Notes under the pieces: model-generated
Told to the model about the DNA's origin: nothing
The model's input: only the letters and a program-made list of their open reading frames with translations
Database searches by the model: none
Program-made: the position numbers and the translations under genes
Shown here: one piece after another, positions 16,786 to 23,187 of the stretch
Position numbering within the stretch: position 1 is the first letter of the stretch
How the letters are laid out: every line of letters starts with the position of its first letter
From: Phaeodactylibacter luteus
GTDB lineage: Bacteria > Bacteroidota > Bacteroidia > Chitinophagales > Saprospiraceae
Assembly (NCBI RefSeq): GCF_007993045.1
Contig: NZ_VOOR01000050.1
Coordinates: 1 to 38,037 of the forward strand
Length of the DNA stretch: 38,037 bases
Direction: 5' to 3'

Positions 16786-17111
16786 AGCTAGGACTAGGTT
16801 TAGGAATCAACAGAATGCGCCCCCGCCCCAGACCAGAGCCGGAAGGGGCACCCCTGGAACTTCGCAGCGCCCCGGCACCGGAGCCGGAAGCGATGGAGCC
16901 ACCGCCCGCCACACCTGCCCAGAGTGAGCCGCCAAAACGTAAAGGATTGATTTACAGGCTATGGCAGCGCATCAAAGCAGGTGCAAAACCTTGTCCTTTC
17001 ATATTGCCGGACAAGGTCAGACATTTGTACCAACAGATAATTATAAACTATGGTAGGGGCACCAAGCCGGGAAGGCGGACGAAAGGAAGACAAACTAAGC
17101 GTGAGGATTGA
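16782..17111 (+). CDS. Small basic, proline-rich element protein (109 aa)
   Basis: Starts inside the primase stop (ATGA), so it is translationally coupled. The protein is rich in Pro, Arg and Ala (RPRPEPEGAPLELRSAPAPE), followed by a basic helix (LIYRLWQRIKAGAKPCP) and a strongly basic C-terminus (KPGRRTKGRQTKRED). No motif is recognised. The last third overlaps both the shared 19-nt box and hairpin at 16983-17017 and the start of the 17050 gene, so this reading frame is constrained by regulatory DNA. A nucleic-acid-binding role is plausible from charge only. Confidence 0.55.
   Translation: MKLGLGLGINRMRPRPRPEPEGAPLELRSAPAPEPEAMEPPPATPAQSEPPKRKGLIYRLWQRIKAGAKPCPFILPDKVRHLYQQIIINYGRGTKPGRRTKGRQTKRED
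16983..17027 (+). promoter_or_regulatory. Second copy of the 19-nt box, with hairpin and -7-like element
   Basis: GCAAAACCTTGTCCTTTCA at 16983-17001 is identical to 13559-13577, and after the same 18-base gap comes GACATTTG (17020-17027), one base off the TAnnTTTG consensus. Here the box also forms a 9-bp inverted repeat, ACCTTGTCC (16988-16996) with GGACAAGGT (17009-17017). It lies 48 bases before the ribbon-helix-helix gene at 17050. An operator or an oriT-like nic region are the two main readings. Confidence 0.6.
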
Positions 17112-17262
17112 GCCACACGTAAAGGCACAACTGAAGCGCCTGGCATTCAACCAACGGCTGAGCCTGTCCACCTATATACAGCACATGGTTTACCGCCACC
17201 TGGAAGCCAAAGGGCTTGACCATTTCGAACCAAAAAACGACACAACATGGAACAGCAATTAA
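17050..17262 (+). CDS. MobC/Arc-like ribbon-helix-helix protein (70 aa)
   Basis: The protein has a basic N-terminal arm (GGRKEDKLSVRIEPHVKAQL) giving a beta-strand, followed by two helices (KRLAFNQRLSLSTYIQHMVY RHLEAKG, here split). This is the Arc/MobC-like ribbon-helix-helix pattern, known in relaxosome accessory proteins and plasmid repressors. It overlaps the preceding gene by 62 bases in another frame and the next gene by 16. The same operator-like box as at 13559 lies 48 bases upstream. No relaxase partner is visible in the element. Confidence 0.7.
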   Translation: MVGAPSREGGRKEDKLSVRIEPHVKAQLKRLAFNQRLSLSTYIQHMVYRHLEAKGLDHFEPKNDTTWNSN

Positions 17263-17441
17263 TTGAGCAATTCAATAAGCTAAACAGCACCGCCCAGGAA
17301 GCATTGGTACAATTCCTCCGGGCAGTCAATGAAGGCACCACCGCAGAGCAGACCCCAGAGCAACGGGAAGCGGAAAAGGCATTCCGAAAGACAATGAAGG
17401 ACTGGACCCGCAGCAAGACCATAAAAGGTCCAGCCTATTAA
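17247..17441 (+). CDS. Small helical element protein (64 aa)
   Basis: Overlaps the end of the ribbon-helix-helix gene by 16 bases, so coupled translation is likely. It is a fully helical, charged protein (MEQQLIEQFNKLNSTAQEAL, ending KTIKGPAY) without recognised motif. Its position directly after a DNA-binding protein gene resembles the partner or antitoxin slot of small two-gene modules, but there is no toxin-like feature. It is followed by a terminator-like hairpin at 17470-17501. Confidence 0.55.
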   Translation: MEQQLIEQFNKLNSTAQEALVQFLRAVNEGTTAEQTPEQREAEKAFRKTMKDWTRSKTIKGPAY

Positions 17442-17469
17442 GATGTTGACAATTCTTAATTTCAATGAA

Positions 17470-17501
17470 GCGGGGGCGGGCTGTTACTCTACCGCCCCTG
17501 C
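17470..17501 (+). terminator. Terminator-like hairpin after the 17247 gene
   Basis: GCGGGGGCGG (17470-17479) pairs with CCGCCCCTGC (17492-17501) through a 12-base loop with one G-T pair, followed by ATTTTT. The remaining gap up to 17718 is AT-rich and shows no gene; its last 60 bases precede the 17719 gene and probably hold its promoter, though no clean TAnnTTTG is seen. Confidence 0.7.
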
Positions 17502-17718
17502 ATTTTTCCCCCATTCTATGGGGCACAATTGCAAAAGCGGACAGGCGAAGTCGGGTATCTAACGCTATCAGCGGTTTTACTGCTTCGCCCAGGCTTTTAA
17601 AGCCAAACACTAAATGCATTGAATTTCAATCAGTTAGGTTTTTTATTTTTTCTTTGCAGGCAATTTTAAAAAAGCCGTTTCGAATTACGTTTTTTATTAA
17701 TTTATAAATATTTGTAAT

Positions 17719-18462
17719 ATGAAAGTTCTGGAACCAACAGTTTTTGAAGTAAGGCAAGACAAAACAGACCTGCAAATAAAGGCTTTGCGGGAGCGCAGGG
17801 AACAACAGGCGGAAGCCCTGGAAGCCCTCCGGCACGCTGTTTGCAAGTTGTACCGGAAGGAATCCGTATTGTACGCGGACATTGAACAGTTCCTATTGTT
17901 CAGCCACAACCCCCAGACCAATTTTTGGATGGAGCGCAGCAAGCTAAGGGAGAAAATCAAACAGGAAGCCTTTGGGCTATGGCTGAAGCTGGAAGGCGGA
18001 AAGCTGAAGATCAAACCGGAGTTTGCCGAATCTGCGTTAGGCTTTGTCCCCGATGAAGTGCAAGGGCTTACCGAAGCCTGGGAAGCCGTTGACAAACTGG
18101 GCACAGAGAACCCCCGCCGCTATTGGTCAGATACCGCCCAGCAATTCAAGACCGTGCCCGTCACCGCCACCGAACAAAACGAGATCGAGCGCCGCAACAC
18201 AATGATGGTACACAAACCGGAGCTGAAGCCGATTATTGAGAAGCTAAGGCAGGAAGTACAATTGCTGAATCTGTCCAACATCTACCACGATGCCGGGATA
18301 AACATGGCAAAGATCAGGCAGACCCGCCCGGAGCTTGTCCCCTTCCTGGGCCGTAAAGATGTGGGAACCGTCAAAGGGCTAAAGACCACTGAATTTTTCC
18401 TGAACGAAAAAATGCTTTTGCATTCCGCTAACCCGGATTACAAAGCATTTGACGAGCAATAA
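17719..18462 (+). CDS. Hypothetical helical protein, last gene of the element (247 aa)
   Basis: A soluble, strongly helical and charged protein (LQIKALRERREQQAEALEAL, EKLRQEVQLLNLSNIYHD). No signal peptide, membrane segment or catalytic motif is seen, and I do not recognise the family. It has its own AT-rich upstream region and a strong terminator 40 bases downstream (18503-18537), so it is a single-gene transcription unit next to the attR end. Genes in this terminal position of integrated elements are often cargo with a host-benefit role, which is inference only. Confidence 0.7.
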   Translation: MKVLEPTVFEVRQDKTDLQIKALRERREQQAEALEALRHAVCKLYRKESVLYADIEQFLLFSHNPQTNFWMERSKLREKIKQEAFGLWLKLEGGKLKIKPEFAESALGFVPDEVQGLTEAWEAVDKLGTENPRRYWSDTAQQFKTVPVTATEQNEIERRNTMMVHKPELKPIIEKLRQEVQLLNLSNIYHDAGINMAKIRQTRPELVPFLGRKDVGTVKGLKTTEFFLNEKMLLHSANPDYKAFDEQ

Positions 18463-18502
18463 GAAGCATTTTTATTTTTTAACTTTGGTTCAGAATAGTG
18501 CG

Positions 18503-18537
18503 CCGTGCCTGCTTAATTGCGGGCACGGTTTTTTTTT
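18503..18537 (+). terminator. Rho-independent terminator of the 17719 gene
   Basis: CCGTGCC (18503-18509) pairs with GGCACGG (18522-18528), followed by nine T. It closes the last transcription unit of the element. Confidence 0.85.
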
Positions 18538-18581
18538 AATCTTTTTTTTTGGTGGTATATTTGGGGTTCCTAAAAACAAAA

Positions 18582-18610
18582 AGCCCTGTAAACCAAGGGT
18601 TTACAGGGCT
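18582..18610 (-). terminator. Element-borne terminator of the tRNA-Met gene
   Basis: A perfect 13-bp stem AGCCCTGTAAACC / GGTTTACAGGGCT with a 3-base loop. On the minus strand it is followed by a T-rich run (TTTTTGTTTTTA). It lies just inside the right end of the element, immediately 3' of the tRNA, and so replaces the terminator displaced to 9310-9342. Confidence 0.8.
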
Positions 18611-18613
18611 AAA

Positions 18614-18628
18614 TCGTAGCGTGGGGGA
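18614..18628. other. attR: right end of the integrated element in tRNA-Met
   Basis: TCGTAGCGTGGGGGA, identical to attL at 9344-9358. It covers the last bases of the tRNA acceptor stem, the T-stem start and three bases beyond the tRNA 3' end. The intact tRNA lies on the chromosomal side. Confidence 0.8.
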
Positions 18629-18690
18629 GACTTGAACTCCCGACCTCGGGATTATGAATCACGCGCTCTAACCAGCTGAGCTACCACGCC
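18617..18690 (-). tRNA. tRNA-Met (anticodon CAT)
   Basis: The 74-base sequence folds as a cloverleaf: acceptor GGCGTGG / CCACGCT with one G-T pair, D-stem GCTC/GAGC, anticodon loop TTCATAA, T-stem GGGAG/CTCCC with loop TTCAAGT, discriminator A. CCA is not encoded. The anticodon stem CGTGA / TCCCG has a T-C mismatch at its middle pair. A CAT anticodon could also belong to an Ile2 tRNA with lysidine modification; elongator Met is more likely. It is the integration target of the element to its left, which supplied its present 3' end. Confidence 0.88.
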
Positions 18691-18741
18691 AATTGCCAAA
18701 ACGAGCTGCAGGCTTTCTGCCCGTTTTTCGCTTTGCGACTG

Positions 18742-18773
18742 CAAAGATAAAACAATATACGCATTGGGCGCAA
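18742..18773 (-). promoter_or_regulatory. Promoter of the tRNA-Met gene
   Basis: On the minus strand TTG (18773-18771), a 21-base spacer and TATCTTTG (18749-18742) match the Bacteroidota promoter consensus. It lies about 50 bases upstream of the tRNA and faces it. Confidence 0.6.
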
Positions 18774-18821
18774 CCTTTTTTGGGGATATTTTTTCTATTG
18801 TGGTACCTCAACGATACCCAC

Positions 18822-19190
18822 ATGACGCCATCCCGTACCTCTATCCGGCCTAAAGTGGCCACTGCCGGCACGGCCACCTCGATTGCAGAGCAGTTTCAGA
18901 ATGAGACCCTGCGGCCCGTATTGAAAATGCAGCACGAGCTGTTGTCTGCTGTGTTTTTGCATATGATGGACAAGCGCAAGGTGCCATTTTCCGGGATGAA
19001 GCCCGAGGACAAAGCCCGGCAGATCGCGCACAGCGTCAGCAAGGACAAGCGTTTGCGGTTTCAGCTGCTCGGCTTGGTTATCGGGCAGTTTACGCTGGAA
19101 GAATACCAAACCTTCCTCGGGGTAGAGGGGGAGGCTGTGCGTAGGATAGCTGCGATGATTGTACAGCGCTTGCAGGATGCGCTGATTTGA
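18822..19190 (+). CDS. Conserved small protein of unknown function (122 aa)
   Basis: A soluble helical protein beginning MTPSRTSIRPKVATAGTATS, with a conserved-looking core LRPVLKMQHELLSAVFLHMM and a C-terminal LLGLVIGQFTLEEYQTFLG. Short proteins with this IGQFT(x)EEY pattern are widespread in Bacteroidota and are sometimes labelled glyoxalase in error; no glyoxalase metal-binding residues are visible here. The ATG at 18822 was chosen because the sequence upstream overlaps the tRNA and its promoter. It converges on the LytTR regulator gene. Confidence 0.75.
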   Translation: MTPSRTSIRPKVATAGTATSIAEQFQNETLRPVLKMQHELLSAVFLHMMDKRKVPFSGMKPEDKARQIAHSVSKDKRLRFQLLGLVIGQFTLEEYQTFLGVEGEAVRRIAAMIVQRLQDALI

Positions 19191-19262
19191 GGAGAGTGGG
19201 GGAAGCTTGCTTGAAAGGCAATGGGATGGAGAAGGGGCTGAAAATTGGCAAATTGGATAAAA

Positions 19263-19291
19263 GGTGCCGCCCCTACGGGGCTTAGGGCTTG
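19263..19291 (+). repeat. Second dispersed repeat family, copy A
   Basis: GGTGCCGCCCCTACGGGGCT and the following nine bases match 37163-37191 at 25 of 29 positions. The inner part is palindromic (GCCCC-tac-GGGGC). It lies in the gap 19191-19494, which has no gene and also holds copy 3 of the first repeat family. Confidence 0.5.
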
Positions 19292-19372
19292 TTTTGGAGC
19301 TTGGGCTATAGGAGGTTGTGCCTGGCAGGGGCAGCTTTGGGGGTAGCCACAATCGCTCAGGCTATTGGGCGT

Positions 19373-19472
19373 GACCGGACTAGCGCTGCGGAGGGGTGGC
19401 AGCCCGTTAGGGCCGAGCGGATAGCGAGCCCCGCAGCATAGCGACCGCTGCCGTCAGGCAGGGGAAGGCCCC
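19373..19472 (+). repeat. Dispersed GC-rich palindromic repeat, copy 3
   Basis: Same orientation as copy 1 and uninterrupted: ACTAGCGCTGCGGAGGGGTG, then GGGCCGAGCGGATAGCGAGC and CCGCAGCATAGCG. It lies between convergent 3' ends (19190 and 19495), like copy 2. Confidence 0.75.
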
Positions 19473-19494
19473 TTCCCGTTGGGCCATCATTGTG

Positions 19495-20253
19495 CTATCC
19501 CAACTTGCGGACATGCTCCTCCAGCTCCTGCCGTTTGGTTTGGCTGACGGGCAGCTCCGTGGCAGCGATCAGCACTGTGCTGTCCTGAAAATTGATGGCT
19601 TCAATGTGTGCAACAGCTACGATAAACCGGCGGTGTATCCTCAAGAAATCGTGCTCGGGAAGCAGGTCTTCCAGGTTTTTTATCGTCGTCCGTACCGTAA
19701 AGACCTCGTTCTTGTGGATATAGATTTTGACGTAGTTGTCATGAGAAGAGGCATAGACAATATCCGACACATCAGTTTTGTAATAAATATGCCGCTTCTT
19801 GAAGAAGAAAAAACGGCGGGCGATGAAAGGCGCTATATCTTCGCCGGAATGGAGGGGCTTGTGTTCAGCTTTTTGAGATTTGACTTTGTGTATAGCCAGG
19901 TCAATGGCGGAGCGCAGGGTCAGTGGTTGTACCGGCTTCACCAGATAGCCAATGGTATTGGACTGCCGGGAAGCTTCCTGATAGGGGGCATCCTGCAGGG
20001 CAGTGATGTAGAGGACGGGAATGTCGAGGTGGGCGATCTTTTCCCCCAGTTGCAGCCCGCTGAGGTTACCGTTGATGTCGATGTCCATCAGGATAAGGTC
20101 GGGCTCCTGACTGTAGATGTAGTCGAGTGCGGTGCCGGAGTGGTCGGCGCGAAGGGTGTCGGTATAGCCCATTTCATCAAGGAGCATCTCCAGCTCAAGG
20201 GCGAAAGAGAGGTTATCCTCAACAATCAGGATTTTAAGAGGTGCTAAAGACAT
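19495..20253 (-). CDS. LytTR-family response regulator
   Basis: A 252-residue regulator. The receiver domain (about 6-125) has the acidic pair Glu12-Asp13, the phosphoacceptor Asp57 (LILMDIDI), Thr84 and Lys106 (YLVKP). The C-terminal LytTR DNA-binding domain (about 150-250) shows DIVYASSHDNYVKIYIHKNE and FLRIHRRFIVAVAHIEAINF. It should be phosphorylated by the sensor kinase encoded 14 bases upstream on the same strand and then bind direct-repeat promoter sites. Target genes are unknown; the neighbouring surface-protein cluster (23188 onward, divergent) is a possible but untested target. Confidence 0.93.
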   Translation of the reverse strand: MSLAPLKILIVEDNLSFALELEMLLDEMGYTDTLRADHSGTALDYIYSQEPDLILMDIDINGNLSGLQLGEKIAHLDIPVLYITALQDAPYQEASRQSNTIGYLVKPVQPLTLRSAIDLAIHKVKSQKAEHKPLHSGEDIAPFIARRFFFFKKRHIYYKTDVSDIVYASSHDNYVKIYIHKNEVFTVRTTIKNLEDLLPEHDFLRIHRRFIVAVAHIEAINFQDSTVLIAATELPVSQTKRQELEEHVRKLG

Positions 20254-20267
20254 AGCAGGTGTTTAGG

Positions 20268-22643
20268 TTAAGTCGCTTTCAGGGGCAGGCTAAGGGTAAA
20301 TATAGTGCCTTTTCCAATATTACTGCTCACACCAAGGGTAGATTGGTTGAGTTTTGAAAGCTCATGGGCCAGGTGGAGCCCCAGCCCTGACCCTTTTTCG
20401 CCAGCAGTGCCGGGCTGAGTGCGGCCTTTTTTGAGCAGGAAAAGTTCCTTTAGCTGTTCGGGCGGCATGCCTGTTCCGGTGTCCTGCACCTTGAGCCGGA
20501 ACAAGCCCTCACCGGAGGTGCCTTCGAGGGTAATCCGGCCTCCTTCCGGCGTAAATTTAATGGCGTTATCGAGCAAGTTACGCACGATCGTACTCAGCGC
20601 ATTGGCATCACTGAAGATGACCGTATCTTCGGGTACGGCCCATTCCAAATCCAGCTGCTTGTTTTGCAACATAGTTTGGAATGGCGCGGCCGTATCTTCC
20701 AGCAGCGGCAGCAGCTTCAGTTGGGTAGGCTGATAAGGCATGACGTCCCGTTGCGTGAGGGCCCAGTTGAGGAGGTTTTCGGTAAGCTGACTGAGCCCGG
20801 CAGCGTCCTGCTCGATTTCTGCCCCCAGCTTTTCCAGGGTGCCAAAGTCTTTTTTGCGCAGCAGATAGTTGACCTTTTTGGTAATCCCCCGGAAGGCGAT
20901 GGCCGGCTTGCGCAGGTCATGCCCGATGATGGCAAAGAGGCGGTCTTTGGTCTCGTTGAGCTGTTGCAGCTGCTGGTTTTGCAATTCAATCGTCTGATTT
21001 TTGCGGCGGGTGTACCAGAAAAAGCCGAAGGCAAGCACGGCAAGCAGTAGCCCGCCAATGGCAAGTATCAGGTTTTGGGTAGCCTGAGCCTTGAGGATGG
21101 CAGCTTCTTTGGCTTGCTCCACCTCCAGTTTTTGTTTTTCCAGCTGGAACTCAAAATCCTTGCGCTGTTCAGCGAGGCGCTCCAGGTCCTTGCTTTGGTC
21201 AAGGGTGTCCCGGAGTTCGTGGATAGCTTCCGCATAGTACAGGGCTTCATCTGTTTGCCCCAGTGCCTTGTGGGCATTCATAAGCGTCAAGGCATCTTTT
21301 TCGGCTTCCCTGTAGATGCGGTTTTTCCGGTAATCTTTATAAGAAGGGGAAAGGTACTGAATGACGCCCTGATGGTCTCCCTTCGCCTCGCTGATGACAC
21401 CCTGTAAGCGGGAGTAGGTAAGAAAATCCTGCCCCCCGAAGGTAGACGGTTGATAGGCAGCTAACTGCTGTACCGTTTCCTCTGCCAGTTCAAGTTTCCC
21501 GGCATTGGCATAAACCTGCCCGAGATGCAGGAGAAAGGCAGGAGCATAGCGCTGCGAATCGAACCGGTCGAGCAGGGAGAGTGCTTCCGTGTAGAAAACA
21601 GTAGCAGAGTCATATTGCTCCAGTCCATGGTACAACTGTCCCAACCGGAAATAGGCGGCCATAATCTGATCGGCATTTTCGAGCCTGAGACTCAGGCTCA
21701 GTGCCTCCCTGAGATAGGATTTGCAAAGATCATAAGCTTCGCGTTCCCCTTCAATGAGGGCCATGCCCAGTAAGACCTGCGCCTTCATACGGACGTCGCC
21801 CAGTTGTTCGCTGAGGTGGTAGGCTTCCAGCAAATTGTCAGCGGCATCACTCAGGCGGCCCATATTTTTGTTGACCTGAGACAAGCCTTCCAGCGTGATC
21901 ATTACATCCTCATAAGCCTCCCGGCTCATTTGGAAGTCGTAAATGGCGGTGTAAGTCTGCAGGCTGTTCTCATACTTGCCGGCATCCGTTTGCAAAACCG
22001 CCAGATTATACATTGGGCGGGTCATATACAGGGAGTCCCCGCTCTCCCGATAATGGGCAATAGCGGCATTATAGTACTGCTGCGCAGAATCAAAGACACC
22101 CTGATAGTGAAAAAGCGTGCCCAGTTGTGCCAGGATAAAAACCTCTGCATCGGCTGCGCCCACCTGACGGGCCTTCCGGAGCGCGGGCCGGTAGAGGGCT
22201 TCTGCCTCAGAATAGGCGCCCTGCAGGCTATGCATGATGCCCATCCTGGCCTGGCACCGGAGGGCAGGGGAGAGCAGCCCTGACTTTTCGTACAGTTGGC
22301 TGGCTTGCTCGTAACGCGCTCTGGCCGTTTCATACTCCCCGGCCTGATAGCGGAGGTGCCCCTGATGCAGGTGCACAAAAGCGGTGATGCTGTCTGATTC
22401 CAGTTGGCCGGCCACATCTTCCAGCTCCCTGAGGTAGGCTTTGGCCTGATCTCTATCACTGCTCCAATTGGCCTGCACCAGATTTTGCAGGACTGTGACC
22501 CGCTCCTGAGGGCTGTTAGCCTGTTGCAGCATCTGCCTCAGGCTGTCCGCTGCGTTTGTGCTGCTTTGCCCCTGCAGCGCAAACTGCCAAAGTAGTAGCC
22601 CTATGAGGCAGGCCCACCTTCCGATTTTCATTTTTAAGTGCAT
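20268..22643 (-). CDS. TPR-containing sensor histidine kinase
   Basis: A 791-residue kinase. A signal sequence (about 5-27) is followed by a run of tetratricopeptide repeats (about 50-480), a coiled segment (about 485-520), one membrane helix (about 524-544), a second coiled segment, and the kinase core: H-box AIIGHDLRKP with His575, N-box NLLDNAIKFTPEGG, G1 DTGTGMPPEQ and G2 GEKGSGLGLHLA. The TPR part should lie in the periplasm and sense an unknown protein or signal. This architecture is common in Bacteroidota and pairs with the LytTR regulator downstream. The start could also be the Met at 22631. Confidence 0.92.
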   Translation of the reverse strand: MHLKMKIGRWACLIGLLLWQFALQGQSSTNAADSLRQMLQQANSPQERVTVLQNLVQANWSSDRDQAKAYLRELEDVAGQLESDSITAFVHLHQGHLRYQAGEYETARARYEQASQLYEKSGLLSPALRCQARMGIMHSLQGAYSEAEALYRPALRKARQVGAADAEVFILAQLGTLFHYQGVFDSAQQYYNAAIAHYRESGDSLYMTRPMYNLAVLQTDAGKYENSLQTYTAIYDFQMSREAYEDVMITLEGLSQVNKNMGRLSDAADNLLEAYHLSEQLGDVRMKAQVLLGMALIEGEREAYDLCKSYLREALSLSLRLENADQIMAAYFRLGQLYHGLEQYDSATVFYTEALSLLDRFDSQRYAPAFLLHLGQVYANAGKLELAEETVQQLAAYQPSTFGGQDFLTYSRLQGVISEAKGDHQGVIQYLSPSYKDYRKNRIYREAEKDALTLMNAHKALGQTDEALYYAEAIHELRDTLDQSKDLERLAEQRKDFEFQLEKQKLEVEQAKEAAILKAQATQNLILAIGGLLLAVLAFGFFWYTRRKNQTIELQNQQLQQLNETKDRLFAIIGHDLRKPAIAFRGITKKVNYLLRKKDFGTLEKLGAEIEQDAAGLSQLTENLLNWALTQRDVMPYQPTQLKLLPLLEDTAAPFQTMLQNKQLDLEWAVPEDTVIFSDANALSTIVRNLLDNAIKFTPEGGRITLEGTSGEGLFRLKVQDTGTGMPPEQLKELFLLKKGRTQPGTAGEKGSGLGLHLAHELSKLNQSTLGVSSNIGKGTIFTLSLPLKAT

Positions 22644-22832
22644 TTATTGCTGGTGAAAATAAGGCCTTTTGCTGAAAAAACCAGAAGAGAAAAACGGGTA
22701 GGGATCAACGTGCCCGGTCACAACTTTATTCGCCACGGGTTTGCAGGCGTTCACCACAGCATTTCCTGCGTTCGCCACATTTGCGTTTTTTTTAAATATC
22801 TAAAAACTACTTTTACAATATCCCAAAAGCTA

Positions 22833-22902
22833 AGACTGCCAATTCGCCTCAGGCGTAGTGATGTACCATCACTAAGTCGAAGCTATTTACACCCGGCAGT
22901 CT
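22833..22902. other. Multi-stem inverted-repeat structure, possible structured RNA or recombination site
   Basis: An outer pair AGACTGCC (22833-22840) with GGCAGTCT (22895-22902) encloses two perfect small hairpins, CGCC-TCA-GGCG (22845-22855) and TAGTGATG-TAC-CATCACTA (22856-22874). The three-stem layout in 70 bases is unlikely to be chance. It lies in the gene-free gap 22644-23187, between the divergent kinase and surface-protein genes. Confidence 0.5.
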
Positions 22903-22938
22903 CGTCCCAACACACTTTATAAATTGCATAAACCCTTT

Positions 22939-22963
22939 GTGTACGGTAATGACCATCGTACAC
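22939..22963. repeat. Inverted repeat, candidate operator
   Basis: GTGTACG (22939-22945) and CGTACAC (22957-22963) are separated by 11 bases. The spacing of about two helical turns between half-site centres suits a dimeric regulator. It lies upstream of the secreted paralog cluster. Confidence 0.4.
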
Positions 22964-23001
22964 CTGCTAAACCCTTGTTTAATCCACAACCAGTTATACG
23001 C

Positions 23002-23085
23002 ATGAAAAACAATACTCAACCCCAGCAACCCGGTTTCCATTTGCGATCCCTTGATCTGTCATTGGTTGGCCTGATTCTGCTTTGA
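23002..23085 (+). CDS. Possible small protein, in-frame stop within a hydrophobic segment
   Basis: ATG at 23002 opens MKNNTQPQQPGFHLRSLDLS followed by LVGLILL and TGA. In the same frame the sequence continues IIFMASLYIH and a TAA at 23116, so a single hydrophobic helix appears to be cut by the TGA. It may be a decayed or recoded 38-residue membrane peptide, or chance. No promoter is recognised. Confidence 0.25.
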   Translation: MKNNTQPQQPGFHLRSLDLSLVGLILL

Positions 23086-23187
23086 ATCATCTTCATGGCT
23101 AGCCTATACATTCATTAACCCTTTTATTCCTTTCCAGGCAGTACTGCGGATAAAACAACCCCGCTGCGCTGTAAAAAATGTTCCAAT

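Larger units (their letters stand above)
9344..18628 (+). mobile_element. Integrated genetic element (about 9.27 kb) in tRNA-Met, novel type
   Basis: The element is bounded by a 15-bp direct repeat at 9344-9358 and 18614-18628 (offset 9270 bases), the right copy lying in the tRNA 3' end. It encodes, all on the plus strand, an integrase next to attL, a membrane coiled-coil protein, small unknown proteins, two ribbon-helix-helix-like proteins, an excisionase-like HTH protein, a RepA-like ATPase and a Toprim/zinc-finger primase-like protein. It also holds three 112-bp tandem repeats. I see no relaxase, T4SS, capsid, terminase or filamentous-phage assembly ATPase. It could be a mobilizable element that borrows transfer functions, a plasmid-like integrated replicon or a phage satellite; the sequence does not decide. 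The genes are abundant in a shared codon style (many GCC CAG, GAA GCC), suggesting a common history. Confidence 0.85.

Noticed and set aside
16782-17262. Relaxase/MobA gene near the MobC-like protein
   Set aside because: No frame shows the relaxase tyrosine or HUH motif; the neighbouring genes are too small.
18556-18563. TATATTTG as an outward promoter of the element
   Set aside because: No convincing -33 element and no gene directly downstream; it lies in a T-rich terminator region.
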